Assembly (NCBI GenBank): GCA_002307905.1
Contig: DBUL01000107.1
Location: forward strand, 3,128-15,631
Length of the DNA stretch: 12,504 nt
Reading direction: 5' to 3'
Source: Rhizobiaceae bacterium UBA1291
GTDB lineage: Bacteria > Pseudomonadota > Alphaproteobacteria > Rhizobiales > Rhizobiaceae
Part shown: in pieces, positions 1 to 7,653 of the stretch
Layout: each line of letters begins with the position of its first letter
Position numbering within the stretch: the first letter of the stretch is position 1
The notes under the pieces: model-generated
The model's database searches: none
Told to the model about the DNA's origin: nothing
The model's input: only the letters and a program-made list of their open reading frames with translations
Position numbers and translations under genes: made by a program

Positions 1-664
1 CCATGATCGAGCTCATGACATTGGGCAGGATGTGCTTGAGGATCACCCGGTATTCCCACATGCCGCTCGCCTTGGCCGCAAGGATGAATTCCTGGCTTTT
101 GACGGCCAGCACGTCGCCGCGGACGATGCGGGCGGTGTGCATCCAGCTGGTGATGCCGATAACGAAGACGATCAGGATGAAGATCCCGGTCTCCGGGCCG
201 AAGGCGGCACGGAGCGTGTCGCGGAACAGCATGATGATCACCAGCAGCAGCGGCAGCAGCGGCAGGGCAAGGAAGAGATCGGTGATCCGCATCAACAGCC
301 CGTCGATCCGTTTGAAGTAACCGGACAGCACACCGACGAGCGTGCCGAGCAGCAGGGCCAGCAGCATGGCCGTCATGCCGACGGCGAGCGAGATCTGCCC
401 GCCGGCCAGCACCTGGGCCAGCATGTCATGGCCGAGATTGTCAGTGCCGAAAGGGTGGGTCCAGGACGGACCCTGGTTCTTCTCCTTGATGTCGATCTTG
501 TTGGGATCGATGGTGTGGATGAACGGCCCGAGATAGACAGCGACCACGATGAAGGTGAAGACGATCAGGCCGGCAACCCCGCCCGGATGAGCCCGGAACT
601 GGCGCCAGAGATCGCTGGCGAACGAGCCGCTCGGCTTTTCGATGGTGGCGAGGGCGTCAGTCAT
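1..664 (-). CDS. DppC-type peptide ABC transporter permease (C-terminus beyond window)
   Basis: Inner-membrane permease subunit that would pair with the DppB-type subunit encoded just upstream. The reading frame runs open from an ATG at 664 to the window edge, giving 221 visible residues. It opens MTDALATIEKPSGSF, has a first membrane segment at about residues 30-47 (GVAGLIVFTFIVVAVYLG), then the conserved periplasmic motif HPFGTDNLGHDM typical of DppC/OppC N-terminal regions. A further hydrophobic segment (MTAMLLALLLGTLVGVLSG) and the start of the EAA-type coupling loop (ILAAKASGMWEYRVILKHIL) follow. Its ATG overlaps the dppB-type stop by 8 bp (ATGACTGA), indicating translational coupling and one operon. 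The family is normally 280-300 residues, so roughly 60-80 residues are missing only because the window ends. The family call is firm; the transported substrate is not visible. Confidence 0.93.
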   Translation of the reverse strand, partial: MTDALATIEKPSGSFASDLWRQFRAHPGGVAGLIVFTFIVVAVYLGPFIHTIDPNKIDIKEKNQGPSWTHPFGTDNLGHDMLAQVLAGGQISLAVGMTAMLLALLLGTLVGVLSGYFKRIDGLLMRITDLFLALPLLPLLLVIIMLFRDTLRAAFGPETGIFILIVFVIGITSWMHTARIVRGDVLAVKSQEFILAAKASGMWEYRVILKHILPNVMSSIM

Positions 665-1667
665 AGCGAATCCTCGGGTCGAGAATGCCGTAGAGCACGT
701 CGGCAATCAGGTTGAAGAGGACGATCAGCACGGCGAAGATGAAGGTCAGCGTCTGCACCAGCGGAATGTCGGCGCCCTGGATGGCGGTGATCAGCAATTG
801 GCCTAGCCCGTTCACCCGGAAGATCTGTTCGGTGATGATGGCGCCGGAAAAGATGGTCGGCACGCCGAGCGCAATCACGGTGACGACCGGGATCAGGCTG
901 TTGCGCAGCACGTGGACCAGAAGCACGACCTTTTCCTTCACCCCCTTGGCGCGCGCGGTGCGGACATAGTCCTGGTGCAGGTTGTCGAGCATGGAGGCCC
1001 GTACGAAGCGGCTGATCTGCGAGGTGTTGTAGAGGGTGAGCACCAGGACCGGCAGGAACATCTGCCTGGCCTGCTGAACGAAACTCCCCCAGTCCCGCAC
1101 GACGAGATTGGTGTCGTAGATCGACGGGAACCACTGCAGATACGAGCTGAAGATGACGATCAGCAGCACGCCGGTGAAGAAGGTCGGAACGGAATAGCCG
1201 ACCATCGACACGAAAGTGCCGATCTGGTCGAAGACCGAATACTGCTTGTAGGCCGAGATGACGCCGATCGGGATCGCCAGAAGTACACCGAAGAGATAGG
1301 ACAGGCCGACGACCCACAGCGTCTGCGGCAGGCGCTGGACGATCAGGTCGACAACCGGGCTGCGGGTCGCCCAGGAGAGTACGCGCATGCGCTCTCCGGT
1401 GCCGATGGTGAGCCCTGTGATCTGTTCGAAAATGTTGATCGGTTCGTTGATGAAGAACTGCTGCAGCCATCTCAGGTAGCGAAAGACGAATGGCTGGTCG
1501 AGGCCCATGGCTTCGCGGATCTGCGCGCGGACCTCGGGGGGGATTGTGAGCGGCAGGTCGCTCAGCGGGTCACTCGGCGCCAGATCGAGAAGCGCGAAGA
1601 TGATGAAGCTGATGACGAGCAAGGTCGGGATCGCGAACAGCAATCGCCGCAGGGTGAAGGTGAACAT
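657..1667 (-). CDS. DppB-type peptide ABC transporter permease
   Basis: Inner-membrane permease of a peptide/nickel-type importer, 336 residues, normal for DppB/OppB. Visible features are an N-terminal membrane helix (about 9-28), the long periplasmic loop typical of DppB (about 30-105), further helices near 115-140, 150-175, 203-215, 258-280 and 303-326, and the cytoplasmic EAA coupling loop near 234-256 (YVRTARAKGVKEKV, then HVLRNSLIPV), which docks onto the ATPase. The C-terminal ILDPRIRYD is typical of the family. The ATG at 1667 lies 73 bp after the binding-protein gene and is preceded by a G-rich stretch (GGGGACCC) that is only a modest ribosome site. A 14-bp hairpin sits in that gap. 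The gene overlaps the following DppC-type gene by 8 bp. Confidence 0.95.
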   Translation of the reverse strand: MFTFTLRRLLFAIPTLLVISFIIFALLDLAPSDPLSDLPLTIPPEVRAQIREAMGLDQPFVFRYLRWLQQFFINEPINIFEQITGLTIGTGERMRVLSWATRSPVVDLIVQRLPQTLWVVGLSYLFGVLLAIPIGVISAYKQYSVFDQIGTFVSMVGYSVPTFFTGVLLIVIFSSYLQWFPSIYDTNLVVRDWGSFVQQARQMFLPVLVLTLYNTSQISRFVRASMLDNLHQDYVRTARAKGVKEKVVLLVHVLRNSLIPVVTVIALGVPTIFSGAIITEQIFRVNGLGQLLITAIQGADIPLVQTLTFIFAVLIVLFNLIADVLYGILDPRIRYD

Positions 1668-1700
1668 TCAAGGGTCCCCGGACTGTCAGGAAGAGGGCGA

Positions 1701-1732
1701 TCACCGGGCCGGCGCGGACGCCGGCCCGGTGA
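1701..1732 (-). terminator. Strong stem-loop between binding-protein and permease genes (attenuator or mRNA-stabilising hairpin)
   Basis: Positions 1701-1714 and 1719-1732 are perfect reverse complements (TCACCGGGCCGGCG), giving a 14-bp GC-rich stem with a 4-base loop. The hairpin starts 8 bases after the binding-protein stop codon in the direction of transcription. No clean U-tract follows on the minus strand (TCGCCCTCTTCC), so it is not a textbook full terminator. In many binding-protein-dependent transporter operons a hairpin here allows partial read-through or protects the upstream mRNA, so the binding protein is made in excess over the permeases. That role is inferred here; the inverted repeat itself is directly visible. 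Confidence 0.6.
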
Positions 1733-1740
1733 AACTGCAC

Positions 1741-3447
1741 TTACTTCTTGCGTGTCCAGTCAGCGACGTTCCACAGCTCGCTGTCCCAGGCGTTCATGCG
1801 GACGCCTTCGAGGGTTACCGAATGGGACGAGACGCTGCCGCGGTGGATCAGCGGGATTTGCGCCACGTCGTTGGTCAGCATGTCATTGAGCTTCTTAGCA
1901 ATGACGGCGCGTTCCTCGAGCTTGGAGGTCTTGCCCAGTTCGATGACCAGTTTGTCATAGTCTTCATTGCAATAGCGGACGATGTTCTCGCCCTGCCAGC
2001 CATTGGCCGGGCTCGGGATCTTGTCACACATCCAGCCGGCCATGTACTTCTCCGGGTCGGTGCCATCAAAGTTGTTGGTGTACATCTGCACGTCGGCGTA
2101 AAATTTCTGGAAAGTGTCCGGGGAGGCCGGATCGCCGCCGAAGAAGACGTTGGCGGCAATGTTGCGCAACTCGACGGTTACGCCGATCTGCGACCACATA
2201 TCCTTGACCAGCGCCTGGGTGGCCTGGCGCACCGAATTGGTCGAGGTCTGGTAGAGGAAGGAGAGCTTCACCCCATCCTTGGCGCGGACGCCGTCGCCGC
2301 CCATGACCCAACCGGCGTCGTCGAGCAGCTTGTTGGCCGCATCGAGATCCTGCGTCAGGCACCAGTCGACATCGGTCGACTTGTAGATATCCGGGGCGGG
2401 GAGGATGTTGCAGGTCGGCTGACCCGCTTCACCGTAGCCGGCCTCATCGATGATGTCGCGGTCGATGGCGAGCGAAAGGGCCTTGCGCACGGCCGGGTCG
2501 GACAGAGCCGGGTGCGGGCCTGCCTCCTTGGTGGAGCGCTTGTCGCCGAGCGAGGAATCGACGGCAAAGGGGTTCACGTCGATACGCTCGACCTGGGTAC
2601 CGAAGGAGGTGACGAGCTTGCCCTTGCCGGCGGCCACCATGCTGGCGAGGATTTCCGGCTCGACCTGCATGTTCCAGGCATAATCGAATTCGCCTGTTTC
2701 AAGCACGGCGCGGGCGGCCGATGCTGCATCACCGCCGCCCTTCAGCGTCGCGGTGGCGAAGGCGGGCTTGGCCGGATCGCGATAGTTCGGGTTGGCTTCG
2801 AAGGTGATGACGTCGTTCGGCTTGAATTCCTTGACGACGAAGGGGCCGGTGCCGATCGGGCCGAAATTGGCGGAGGTGCATTCCGGAGCCTTGACGCCCA
2901 TGCAATCCTTGAACTGGGCCGCCTGGATGATCGGCGACTGGGCGCCGACGAAGGCGCTATAGGGATAGGGCTTGGCCTCGGAGAAGGAAACCTTGATGGT
3001 GGAAGCGTCGACCGCCTCGACATTGGTCACGCCCTCATAATAGGCGGCCTGGGCGCAGCCGCCGTCCGGCGCCGTGCAGTATTTCCAAGTGAAGATGGCA
3101 TCGTCGGCGGTGACGGGCGTACCGTCTGACCACTTGAGGTCGGGCTTCAGCTTCCAGGTGATGCTCTTCAGGTCTTCGGCTACGCCACCGTTTTCGACGG
3201 TGGGGATTTCGGCGGCCAGCATGGGAACCAGCGCACCGGTCTCGTCATAGCGGGCGAGGGGCTCGATCACCATCGACGAGCTGTAGACTTCCTTGGTCCC
3301 GCCGGAGAGGTAGGGATTGAGCGTTGAAACGGCTTGCCAGAAGAGGATCTTCAGTTCGCCGTCGGAGCCTCGCTCGGCCAGTGCTGGCGCCGCCTGCACG
3401 GCGAGCGCCGCAGCCGATGCCGCCAATAGAATACGGAATTTATGCAT
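1741..3447 (-). CDS. Periplasmic substrate-binding protein of a peptide-type ABC importer (SBP family 5)
   Basis: Binding protein that would capture the ligand in the periplasm and deliver it to the DppB/DppC-type permeases encoded next. It is 568 residues, within the usual 500-600 range. Residues 1-24 form a classic signal peptide (basic MHKFR, hydrophobic core, PALA cleavage site), with no lipobox cysteine, so it should be soluble. Family-5 hallmarks include WSDGTPVTADDAIFTW near 106-121 and DPAVRKALSLAIDRD near 317-331. It has exactly eight cysteines in four close pairs (124/131, 182/190, 346/363, 474/493), suggesting disulfides after export. The ATG at 3447 has a good ribosome site on the minus strand (AGGGGAA, about 8 bases upstream). 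First gene of the leftward unit. The ligand cannot be deduced; the divergent M20D hydrolase suggests an acylated or amide-linked amino acid or a peptide. Confidence 0.95.
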   Translation of the reverse strand: MHKFRILLAASAAALAVQAAPALAERGSDGELKILFWQAVSTLNPYLSGGTKEVYSSSMVIEPLARYDETGALVPMLAAEIPTVENGGVAEDLKSITWKLKPDLKWSDGTPVTADDAIFTWKYCTAPDGGCAQAAYYEGVTNVEAVDASTIKVSFSEAKPYPYSAFVGAQSPIIQAAQFKDCMGVKAPECTSANFGPIGTGPFVVKEFKPNDVITFEANPNYRDPAKPAFATATLKGGGDAASAARAVLETGEFDYAWNMQVEPEILASMVAAGKGKLVTSFGTQVERIDVNPFAVDSSLGDKRSTKEAGPHPALSDPAVRKALSLAIDRDIIDEAGYGEAGQPTCNILPAPDIYKSTDVDWCLTQDLDAANKLLDDAGWVMGGDGVRAKDGVKLSFLYQTSTNSVRQATQALVKDMWSQIGVTVELRNIAANVFFGGDPASPDTFQKFYADVQMYTNNFDGTDPEKYMAGWMCDKIPSPANGWQGENIVRYCNEDYDKLVIELGKTSKLEERAVIAKKLNDMLTNDVAQIPLIHRGSVSSHSVTLEGVRMNAWDSELWNVADWTRKK

Positions 3448-3492
3448 GTCGTCATTCCCCTGTTATTATCATTGGAGTTGTGAACGTCAGTG

Positions 3493-3524
3493 TTGCCTTG
3501 GGAGAGTTCCCGTTCTCCCGGCAA
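3493..3524. promoter_or_regulatory. Bulged inverted repeat in the binding-protein leader
   Basis: TTGCC (3493-3497) pairs with GGCAA (3520-3524), and GGGAGA (3500-3505) pairs with TCTCCC (3514-3519), leaving a two-base bulge (TT) and an 8-base loop. This is 11 base pairs in total. It lies about 46-77 bp upstream of the binding-protein ATG. It could be a leader-RNA hairpin on the minus strand or an operator for a dimeric regulator; the sequence alone does not decide. Confidence 0.4.
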
Positions 3525-3657
3525 TCAAGGCCAGTCCCAGTTAAATTGCTGACCTTGTTATGTAATCTTGATTTTTTGGCCTCCGCCTGAAGTCGTTGCC
3601 CTTGTGAGAAATCGATCCGAAGATGGTGGGCCTGATCAAAATATAAGCCATCTAAGC

Positions 3658-3709
3658 ATAGGCCTATTTTCCGTTCAAGGCGGAAAATTGCGGCTTGCAA
3701 AAGCGCTTT
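3658..3709. promoter_or_regulatory. Cluster of three palindromes upstream of the M20D hydrolase gene
   Basis: Three dyads fall within 52 bp: the perfect 10-mer ATAGGCCTAT (3658-3667), the perfect 8-bp inverted repeat ATTTTCCG-N7-CGGAAAAT (3666-3688), and the perfect 10-mer AAAGCGCTTT (3700-3709). The last has the central-CG form seen in LacI/GalR-family operators. They lie 62-113 bp before the chosen ATG at 3771, where a repressor or activator of the rightward unit would bind. The dyads are seen directly; the operator role and the protein family that would bind are inferred. Confidence 0.45.
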
Positions 3710-3770
3710 GAGGCAGCGCAGTATGGCGCAACAAGAGTGGGAACCAAAAGAAAAACCGAGGATCAAACAC

Positions 3771-4934
3771 ATGCCTGTGTTGAACCGTGCCAGCGAATTG
3801 CAGGGCGAGGTGGCCGCCTGGCGCCGCCACCTTCACGAGAACCCCGAACTGCTGTTCGACGTCTACGATACGGCCGAATTCGTTGCGGAAAAGCTGACAT
3901 CCTTCGGTTGTGACGTCGTTGAAACCGGTATCGGCCGGACCGGGGTCGTCGCCATCATCAAGGGCAATCGCGGCCACGGACCGGTCATCGGTTTTCGCGC
4001 CGACATGGATGCGCTGCCGATCTATGAGACGAGCGGCAAGGAATGGGCGTCGAAAGTCCCGGGCAAAATGCATGCCTGCGGCCATGACGGGCATACCGCC
4101 ATGCTGCTGGGCGCTGCGAAGTATCTCGCCGAGACCCGCAATTTCCGCGGTTCCGTCGCGCTGATCTTCCAGCCGGCGGAAGAAGGCGGCGGCGGCGGGC
4201 GCGAAATGGTCGAGGACGGCATGATGGAGACCTTCGGCATTTCGCAGGTCTACGGCATGCACAATCATCCGGGCATTCCGGTCGGTCACTTCGCCACCCG
4301 CAAGGGCTCGGTGATGGCGGCGGCCGACGAGTTCGAGATCCTCGTTCACGGCCGCGGCGGGCATGCGGCCCAGCCGCATAAGACCATCGACCCGGTGCTG
4401 GTTTCCTCCCATATCGTCATTGCACTGCAGACCGTTGCCTCCCGCGAGGTGGACCCGCTGGAATCCGTCGTCGTCACCGTGGCGACGGTGCATGGCGGCG
4501 AGGCGTCAAACGTCATCCCCAACACCGTGAAGCTGACCGGCACGGTCCGCACGCTTCTGCCGGAGACGCGCGACTATGCCGAGCGACGCCTAAGCGAGGT
4601 GGCGAGTGGCATTGCCGCGAGCTTCGGCGCAAGCGTCGATGTGCATTACCGGCGCGGTTATCCGGTGACGTTCAACCATCCGGACGAGACGGATTTCGCG
4701 CTTGGCGTGATGCGGCGGATCTCCGGCGAACGGAACGTCGAGGGTGAGCTGCCGCCGATGATGGGTGCGGAAGATTTTTCCTACATGCTGGAGGTGCGTC
4801 CCGGCTCCTTCGTTTTTATCGGCAATGGCGATAGCGCCAATCTCCACCATTCGGCCTACGACTTCAATGACGAGGCGATCCCCTATGGCATCAGCTACTG
4901 GGTGACGCTCGCGGAAACGGCGCTCGCGGCCTGA
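3771..4934 (+). CDS. M20D-family metallo-amidohydrolase (hippurate / N-acyl amino acid hydrolase type)
   Basis: Probable cytoplasmic di-metal hydrolase cleaving an amide bond, such as an N-acyl amino acid, hippurate-like conjugate or small peptide. Length is 387 residues, standard for M20D. Motifs in order are RRHLHENPEL (18-27), GFRADMDALPI (74-84), HACGHDGHTAMLLGAAKYL (101-119), FQPAEEGGGGG (133-143), GMHNHPG (162-168), GGHAAQPH (196-203) and MGAEDFSYML (331-340). The likely metal and catalytic set is Cys103, His105, Glu137/Glu138, His164 and a histidine at 359/360, all intact. There is no signal peptide. ATG 3771 is preferred because GAGGA lies 8 bases upstream and family alignment begins there; in-frame ATG 3723 and TTG 3708 are alternatives. 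The ATPase gene follows after 50 bp, so the two are probably cotranscribed. Substrate is uncertain. Confidence 0.93.
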   Translation: MPVLNRASELQGEVAAWRRHLHENPELLFDVYDTAEFVAEKLTSFGCDVVETGIGRTGVVAIIKGNRGHGPVIGFRADMDALPIYETSGKEWASKVPGKMHACGHDGHTAMLLGAAKYLAETRNFRGSVALIFQPAEEGGGGGREMVEDGMMETFGISQVYGMHNHPGIPVGHFATRKGSVMAAADEFEILVHGRGGHAAQPHKTIDPVLVSSHIVIALQTVASREVDPLESVVVTVATVHGGEASNVIPNTVKLTGTVRTLLPETRDYAERRLSEVASGIAASFGASVDVHYRRGYPVTFNHPDETDFALGVMRRISGERNVEGELPPMMGAEDFSYMLEVRPGSFVFIGNGDSANLHHSAYDFNDEAIPYGISYWVTLAETALAA

Positions 4935-4984
4935 TGCTGCGGTCTCATGTCTTGCCGAAAATCTGAGGTTGAAGGACGAGTCGG

Positions 4985-6820
4985 ATGGTGGAAGCTTCGA
5001 ATGGCAGTCTTGCGGGCGAGATCCCGGTTCTCTCGGTCAGGGATCTGACGACCTCGTTCAAGGTCGGCGACGAATGGCGATCGGTGGTCAAGGGCGTGAG
5101 TTTCGATGTCGCCCCCCGCGAAACCGTGGCGATCGTCGGAGAATCGGGTTCCGGCAAGAGCGTCACCTCGCTGTCGATTATGCGGCTGCTACCGCAGAAC
5201 GCCAGCCGCATTGAGGGCAGCATCAAGCTGAACGGGCGTGAACTGCTGACGCTCGAAGCCGAGGAGATGCGCAAGGTGCGCGGCAATGAGATCGCCATGA
5301 TCTTCCAGGAGCCGATGACGTCGCTCAACCCGATCTTCCCGATCGGCAAGCAGATCGCCGAAGCGATCACCTGCCATCGCGACGTCTCTACGTCCGAGGC
5401 GAAGGCCGAGGTGTTGCATTTGCTGGACAAGGTCCGCATTCCGAACGCCAAGAACAGATTCGGCGACTATCCGCACCAGTTTTCCGGCGGTATGCGTCAG
5501 CGCGTGATGATCGCCATGGCGCTCGCCAGCCGCCCGAAACTGCTGATCGCCGACGAACCGACGACGGCGCTCGACGTCACCATCCAGGGCCAGATCCTCG
5601 ACCTGATCAAGGTCTTGCAGGACGAGGAAGGCATGGCGGTGCTGTTCATCACGCATGACATGGGCGTGGTGGCGGAAGTTTCCGACAGGACGATCGTGAT
5701 GTTTCGCGGCGAGGCGGTCGAGACGGGCACGACCGACGACATCTTCAATCGCGGCAAGCATCCCTATACGCGCGCACTTTTGTCGGCCGTGCCCAAGCTC
5801 GGCTCGATGGGCGGGCGCGAACGGCCGATGCGCTTTCCGGTGATCGACATTGTTACCGGCGAAACCCGGATACCGGAGACGGAAGCCGGCGGCGTCGATG
5901 GCGCCAAGCGACCGGTGCTGGAAGTGAAAAATCTCACGACGCGCTTCGACATCCATTCGGGCCTGCTCGGCCGCAAGAGCGGCGCCGTGCACGCGGTGGA
6001 GAATGTTTCCTTCGACCTTCGCGAAGGAGAGACGCTGGCGCTGGTCGGGGAATCCGGTTGCGGCAAGTCGACGACCGGCCGCTCGATTACCCGGCTGGTC
6101 GAGCCGACCGCCGGCGCGATCTCGCTCGACGGCTATGATGTCGTCAACCTAGACCGGACCTCGCTGCGCAAGATGCGGCGCAGCATCCAGATGGTTTTCC
6201 AGGACCCGTTCGCCAGCCTCGATCCACGCATGAGCGTCGGCAGCGCGGTCATGGAACCCTTCGTCGAGCATGGACTGGGGCCGAAGGCGCAGGCGCGCGA
6301 CAAGGCCGCCGACCTGCTCGAGCGGGTGGGGCTGAAGGCCGACATGATGCGGCGCTACCCGCACGAATTCTCCGGCGGCCAGCGCCAGCGTATCGCAATT
6401 GCTCGCTCGCTGATGCTCGACCCCAAGGTGATCGTCGCCGACGAGGCGGTCTCGGCGCTCGACGTGTCGATCAAGGCACAGGTCTGCAACCTGCTGCTTG
6501 ACCTGCAGCAAAGCTTCAACCTCGCCTATCTGTTCATTTCCCACGATATGGCGGTGGTCGAGCGGGTGAGCCATCGGGTGGCGGTGATGTATCTCGGCGA
6601 GATCGTCGAGATCGGCCCGCGCCAGGCGGTTTTCGACAATCCGCAGCATCCTTATACGAAGAAGCTGATGGCGGCCGTGCCGATCCCCGATCCCGCCCGG
6701 CGCAGCTTGAAGCGCAATATATCGACGGACGAGATCAAGAGCCCGGTCCGTCCGGTCGGCTATGTGCCGCCCGAGCGGCAATACCGCGAGGTATCAGCAG
6801 GGCATCTCGTCCAGGTGTGA
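4985..6820 (+). CDS. Fused DppD-DppF type ATP-binding protein of peptide ABC importer
   Basis: Cytoplasmic ATPase carrying both nucleotide-binding domains in one 611-residue chain, expected to drive the DppB/DppC-type permeases encoded on the other strand. Domain 1: Walker A GESGSGKS 52-59, Q-loop Gln108, signature FSGGM 166-170, Walker B LLIADE 186-191, switch His224. Domain 2: Walker A GESGCGKS 355-362, Gln406, signature FSGGQ 462-466, Walker B VIVADE 482-487, His520. Each domain is followed by the oligopeptide-transporter C-terminal motif ([12 protein letters not shown] near 259-270, [12 protein letters not shown] near 555-566). Domain 2 has DEAVSALD where domain 1 has DEPTTALD, a common variant that leaves the catalytic Glu intact. 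ATG 4985 has AAGGACG about 8 bases upstream. Single-chain versions of this ATPase are common in alphaproteobacteria (compare GsiA). Confidence 0.96.
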   Translation: MVEASNGSLAGEIPVLSVRDLTTSFKVGDEWRSVVKGVSFDVAPRETVAIVGESGSGKSVTSLSIMRLLPQNASRIEGSIKLNGRELLTLEAEEMRKVRGNEIAMIFQEPMTSLNPIFPIGKQIAEAITCHRDVSTSEAKAEVLHLLDKVRIPNAKNRFGDYPHQFSGGMRQRVMIAMALASRPKLLIADEPTTALDVTIQGQILDLIKVLQDEEGMAVLFITHDMGVVAEVSDRTIVMFRGEAVETGTTDDIFNRGKHPYTRALLSAVPKLGSMGGRERPMRFPVIDIVTGETRIPETEAGGVDGAKRPVLEVKNLTTRFDIHSGLLGRKSGAVHAVENVSFDLREGETLALVGESGCGKSTTGRSITRLVEPTAGAISLDGYDVVNLDRTSLRKMRRSIQMVFQDPFASLDPRMSVGSAVMEPFVEHGLGPKAQARDKAADLLERVGLKADMMRRYPHEFSGGQRQRIAIARSLMLDPKVIVADEAVSALDVSIKAQVCNLLLDLQQSFNLAYLFISHDMAVVERVSHRVAVMYLGEIVEIGPRQAVFDNPQHPYTKKLMAAVPIPDPARRSLKRNISTDEIKSPVRPVGYVPPERQYREVSAGHLVQV

Positions 6821-6933
6821 GGCGGGAACTCGCGGTTGGCACCGTCATCGGCCCCGCAAAAACTGCCTTCGCTCGCCGGCTTCACCGTTGTTGACCAAAG
6901 ATCCGACATTGTCTTCGGCTAGGAGGATGTGGG

Positions 6934-7623
6934 ATGATGAGTGAAAGTTGGTCGAGAGAAGTCATGGCAGAGGCGGATGGGGAGCAAACGGACGATCCCA
7001 GTGGTCGCGGCACCCGCAGGCGCGGTGGTCGCCTCTCCGACATCCTCACGAGCATTGCCGGCGACGAGAGCCGCGAGCGCGTATCCGTCGGCGACATCTT
7101 CGAGGCCATGGGCGACCGCGCCTTCGGGGCGCTGATGCTGATCTTCGCGCTGCCGAACACCATGCCGACGCCGCCGGGAACCTCGGCGCTGACCGGCGCG
7201 CCGCTGGTCTTCCTCTCCGCGCAACTGATGCTCGGCCAAACGCCGTGGTTGCCGAGGATCATCGCGGACCGATCGATGGCGCGGAGCGATTTCGCCTCGA
7301 TCGTCAGTCGCATTTCTCCCTGGCTGGCACGCGGAGAGCGCATGCTGCGCCCGCGGCTCGACATTTTCATCTATCCGCCGGCCGAATATCTCATCGGCCT
7401 GCTCTGTCTCATCCTGTCGGTTATCCTCGCCCTGCCGATACCCCTCGGCAACATTCTGCCGGCGATCGCCATTTGTCTTTTTTCCTTTGGCATACTCGAG
7501 CGTGATGGTCTCTGCGTATTGCTTGGCACGGCGATGTTCGCCGTGTCGGTGACCGTGGTCGCGGGGGTGCTCTATGCGCTCGTCAAGGGTTTTCTCCTGC
7601 TCATCACGGCCGCAGTGCTCTGA
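6934..7623 (+). CDS. ExoD-family membrane protein (exopolysaccharide synthesis)
   Basis: Member of the ExoD family, first described from a Sinorhizobium meliloti locus affecting exopolysaccharide production, alkali tolerance and nodule invasion; its biochemical role is not established. Length is 229 residues. A charged, probably disordered N-terminus (to about 33) precedes the family core: RLSDILTSIA, GDIFEAMGDRAFGALMLIFA, LPNTMPTPPGTSALTGAPLV, then LSAQLMLGQTPWLP. Hydrophobic segments at about 62-75, 80-100, 150-190 and 197-229 indicate an integral membrane protein. ATG 6934 follows a strong AGGAGG at 6921-6926 with a 7-base gap; the adjacent ATG 6937 would be nearly equivalent. The 113-bp gap from the ATPase gene shows TTGACC at 6891-6896, a possible -35, but no matching -10. 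Family is confident; orthology to exoD itself is not shown. Confidence 0.9.
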   Translation: MMSESWSREVMAEADGEQTDDPSGRGTRRRGGRLSDILTSIAGDESRERVSVGDIFEAMGDRAFGALMLIFALPNTMPTPPGTSALTGAPLVFLSAQLMLGQTPWLPRIIADRSMARSDFASIVSRISPWLARGERMLRPRLDIFIYPPAEYLIGLLCLILSVILALPIPLGNILPAIAICLFSFGILERDGLCVLLGTAMFAVSVTVVAGVLYALVKGFLLLITAAVL

Positions 7624-7653
7624 TCGATCGAAAGCTGTGGCTATGCCGTAGGA

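Larger units (their letters stand above)
3448..3770. promoter_or_regulatory. Divergent intergenic control region between transporter halves
   Basis: This 323-bp stretch has no convincing gene and is clearly more AT-rich than its flanks. It must hold promoters for the leftward binding-protein unit and the rightward hydrolase-ATPase unit. Visible structures are a bulged hairpin at 3493-3524, an imperfect 9-bp inverted repeat at 3526-3534/3549-3557 (CAAGGCCAG with CTGACCTTG, 8 of 9 pairs), and a cluster of palindromes at 3658-3709. A TATAAG at 3642-3647 could be a rightward -10 box, but no good -35 hexamer sits at the right distance, so no promoter is assigned precisely. No regulator gene lies next to it in this window. 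Confidence 0.6.

Noticed and set aside
912..1889. Long open frame on the plus strand opposite the DppB-type permease
   Set aside because: The translation is rich in Asp, Glu, Arg and Gln with no hydrophobic or family pattern, while the minus strand encodes a clear permease.
1507..3129. Long open frame on the plus strand (540 codons) opposite the binding-protein gene
   Set aside because: It lies entirely over the minus-strand dppB-type and binding-protein genes, which have signal peptide, family motifs and ribosome site. The antisense frame is a by-product of GC-rich codon usage and matches no recognisable family.
3708..3770. Earlier starts for the M20D hydrolase (TTG 3708, ATG 3723)
   Set aside because: ATG 3723 has a GAGG nine bases upstream and cannot be excluded, but the extra residues are not typical of the family. 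ATG 3771 has a better-placed GAGGA, and the normal N-terminus begins there.
6400..6500. Possible inactivation of the second ATPase domain (Ala in DEAVSALD instead of Pro)
   Set aside because: The catalytic Glu and Asp remain, and this variant is common in functional DppF/GsiA-type domains. Walker A, Q-loop, signature and switch His are all intact.
6821..6933. Promoter for the ExoD-family gene
   Set aside because: TTGACC at 6891 looks like a -35 box, but no acceptable -10 hexamer lies 16-18 bases downstream, so it was not listed as a feature.
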